The position numbers were made by a program, and so were the translations under genes. Positions 63,624-64,000 of a stretch of 64,000 bases of DNA are shown here, in pieces; positions within the stretch are counted from its first letter, which is position 1; each line of letters begins with the position of its first letter. This DNA comes from Paracoccus sp. M683 (GTDB taxonomy: Bacteria; Pseudomonadota; Alphaproteobacteria; Rhodobacterales; Rhodobacteraceae): contig NZ_VKDF01000004.1 in assembly GCF_007096355.1 (NCBI RefSeq), forward strand, positions 310,357-374,356, read 5' to 3'. Under the pieces are notes generated by a model that was not told the DNA's origin, did no database searches, and was given only the letters and a program-made list of their open reading frames with translations.

Positions 63624-64000
63624 TCAACCGGCCTCGCCCTCGTCCCCGTCGGCTTGCAGCGTCAGTGGGGCGGCCGGGGCATCCAGATCGTCGGTGCCAA
63701 GCGCGGCCGAAGGGCGCGCCAGCCGCGGCCGGGTGATCCACAGCAGCCGTTCCTGCGCGCGGGTGATGGCGACATAGGCCAGCCGCTTCCACAGGGGAAT
63801 GCCCGCCTCGGTCCGGTTGGACCAGGCGGCGGCGCTGATATCGGGGCCAAAGACCTGCACATCGGGCCATTGACTGCCCTGGGCCTTGTGGATCGTGACC
63901 GCCGCGCCATGCAGGAAGGCCGCGCCCATATGTGCGGCGGATGCGATGAACGGCTCTTCGATATCGGGCATCTCGATCTTGATGATGCTGGCCGCTGACA
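63624..64000 (-). CDS. ATP-dependent RecD-like DNA helicase, C-terminal part
   Basis: The frame is open to the window edge; about 125 C-terminal residues are seen. They hold the UvrD/RecD-type helicase motifs VTIHKAQGSQWPDVQVF (motif V) and LAYVAITRAQERLLW (motif VI with the arginine finger), followed by a short tail of Ala/Asp residues. It would unwind DNA with ATP; whether it belongs to a RecBCD-like, TraA-like or stand-alone RecD2-like protein cannot be told from this piece. Confidence 0.8.
   Translation of the reverse strand, partial: SAASIIKIEMPDIEEPFIASAAHMGAAFLHGAAVTIHKAQGSQWPDVQVFGPDISAAAWSNRTEAGIPLWKRLAYVAITRAQERLLWITRPRLARPSAALGTDDLDAPAAPLTLQADGDEGEAG

Noticed and set aside
1..64000. 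CRISPR arrays, tRNA or rRNA genes, transposases, prophage genes
   Set aside because: None found on reading both strands; the short repeats are dispersed and do not have regular spacers.

Overview
The window is one contiguous piece of a GC-rich (about 65% by eye) alphaproteobacterial chromosome. Gene families and gene order point to the Rhodobacteraceae and most likely Paracoccus or a close relative. The evidence is a ctaC-ctaB-small ORF-ctaG-ctaE cytochrome aa3 cluster with SURF1, thrC and an M16 peptidase downstream; a short alphaproteobacterial HprK with RapZ, a mannose-type EIIA and HPr next to pckA; and a complete Tol-Pal operon running on into tilS and ftsH. This assignment is an inference from gene content; no 16S rRNA or other marker lies here. 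No rRNA, tRNA, CRISPR array, transposase or prophage gene was found.

Layout. 1-4390: arginine biosynthesis (end of argD, argF) interrupted by a three-gene cobalt-type nitrile hydratase set and flanked by two genes resembling aminoglycoside-modifying enzymes (an AAC(6')-like acetyltransferase and an APH(6)-like kinase). 4397-6553: a PhoX-type Tat-exported phosphatase behind a four-copy tandem Pho box, closed by a strong bidirectional hairpin. 6569-11677: DUF3859 and pckA on the minus strand, divergent from hprK-rapZ-EIIA-HPr-tetR; the chvI-chvG two-component genes often found between pckA and hprK are absent. 11797-16566: a DUF2852 protein, a betC-choX pair, hbd and an exported metallo-beta-lactamase-fold hydrolase. 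16687-21585: a divergent AraC regulator, etfBA, a PduO-type cobalamin adenosyltransferase with a small twin-TM protein, an SDR and an SRPBCC protein. 21624-29443: an SH3 protein, parC, folD with chorismate mutase, a comparatively AT-rich MFS transporter and ftsH. 29530-38562: tilS, cpoB/ybgF, pal, tolB, tolA, tolR, tolQ, a sulfotransferase-like/class IV aminotransferase pair, and ybgC. 38684-45681: an unusual P450, an unknown protein and a truncated paralogue of it, a GNAT, an AsnC regulator, scoAB, a prephenate-dehydrogenase-like gene behind a possible Tyr-rich leader peptide, and a divergent VOC/TetR pair with a clear operator. 45734-51735: topA, a VOC protein, dprA, tldD. 51906-60244: the cta cluster, a membrane-protein gene broken by one in-frame stop, a highly structured intergenic gap, surf1, thrC, an M16 peptidase and a GNAT. 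60319-64000: apt, a flavin reductase, a GNAT, an EcsC protein, a membrane protein, and the C-terminal part of a RecD-like helicase leaving the window.

Functional themes. Much of the window is conserved core metabolism and envelope function: terminal oxidase assembly, Tol-Pal envelope integrity, fatty-acid and ketone-body redox (etfBA, hbd, scoAB), carbon-control PTS signalling beside gluconeogenesis (pckA), and DNA topology and repair (parC, topA, dprA). Accessory insertions sit inside or beside conserved operons: nitrile hydratase inside arg, the aminotransferase/sulfotransferase pair inside tol-pal, AraC/hydrolase between etf and hbd, and the MFS gene.

A family of short intergenic repeats (AAATATCC box plus GC-rich hairpin) recurs six times, mostly right after stop codons; one copy lies exactly at the breakpoint of a truncated gene. 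I did not find a clearly new multi-gene system. The observations most worth testing are the nonsense-interrupted gene and adjacent structured RNA-like gap near surf1, the putative tyrosine leader peptide, the repeat-associated gene truncation, and the P450 lacking the acid-alcohol pair.
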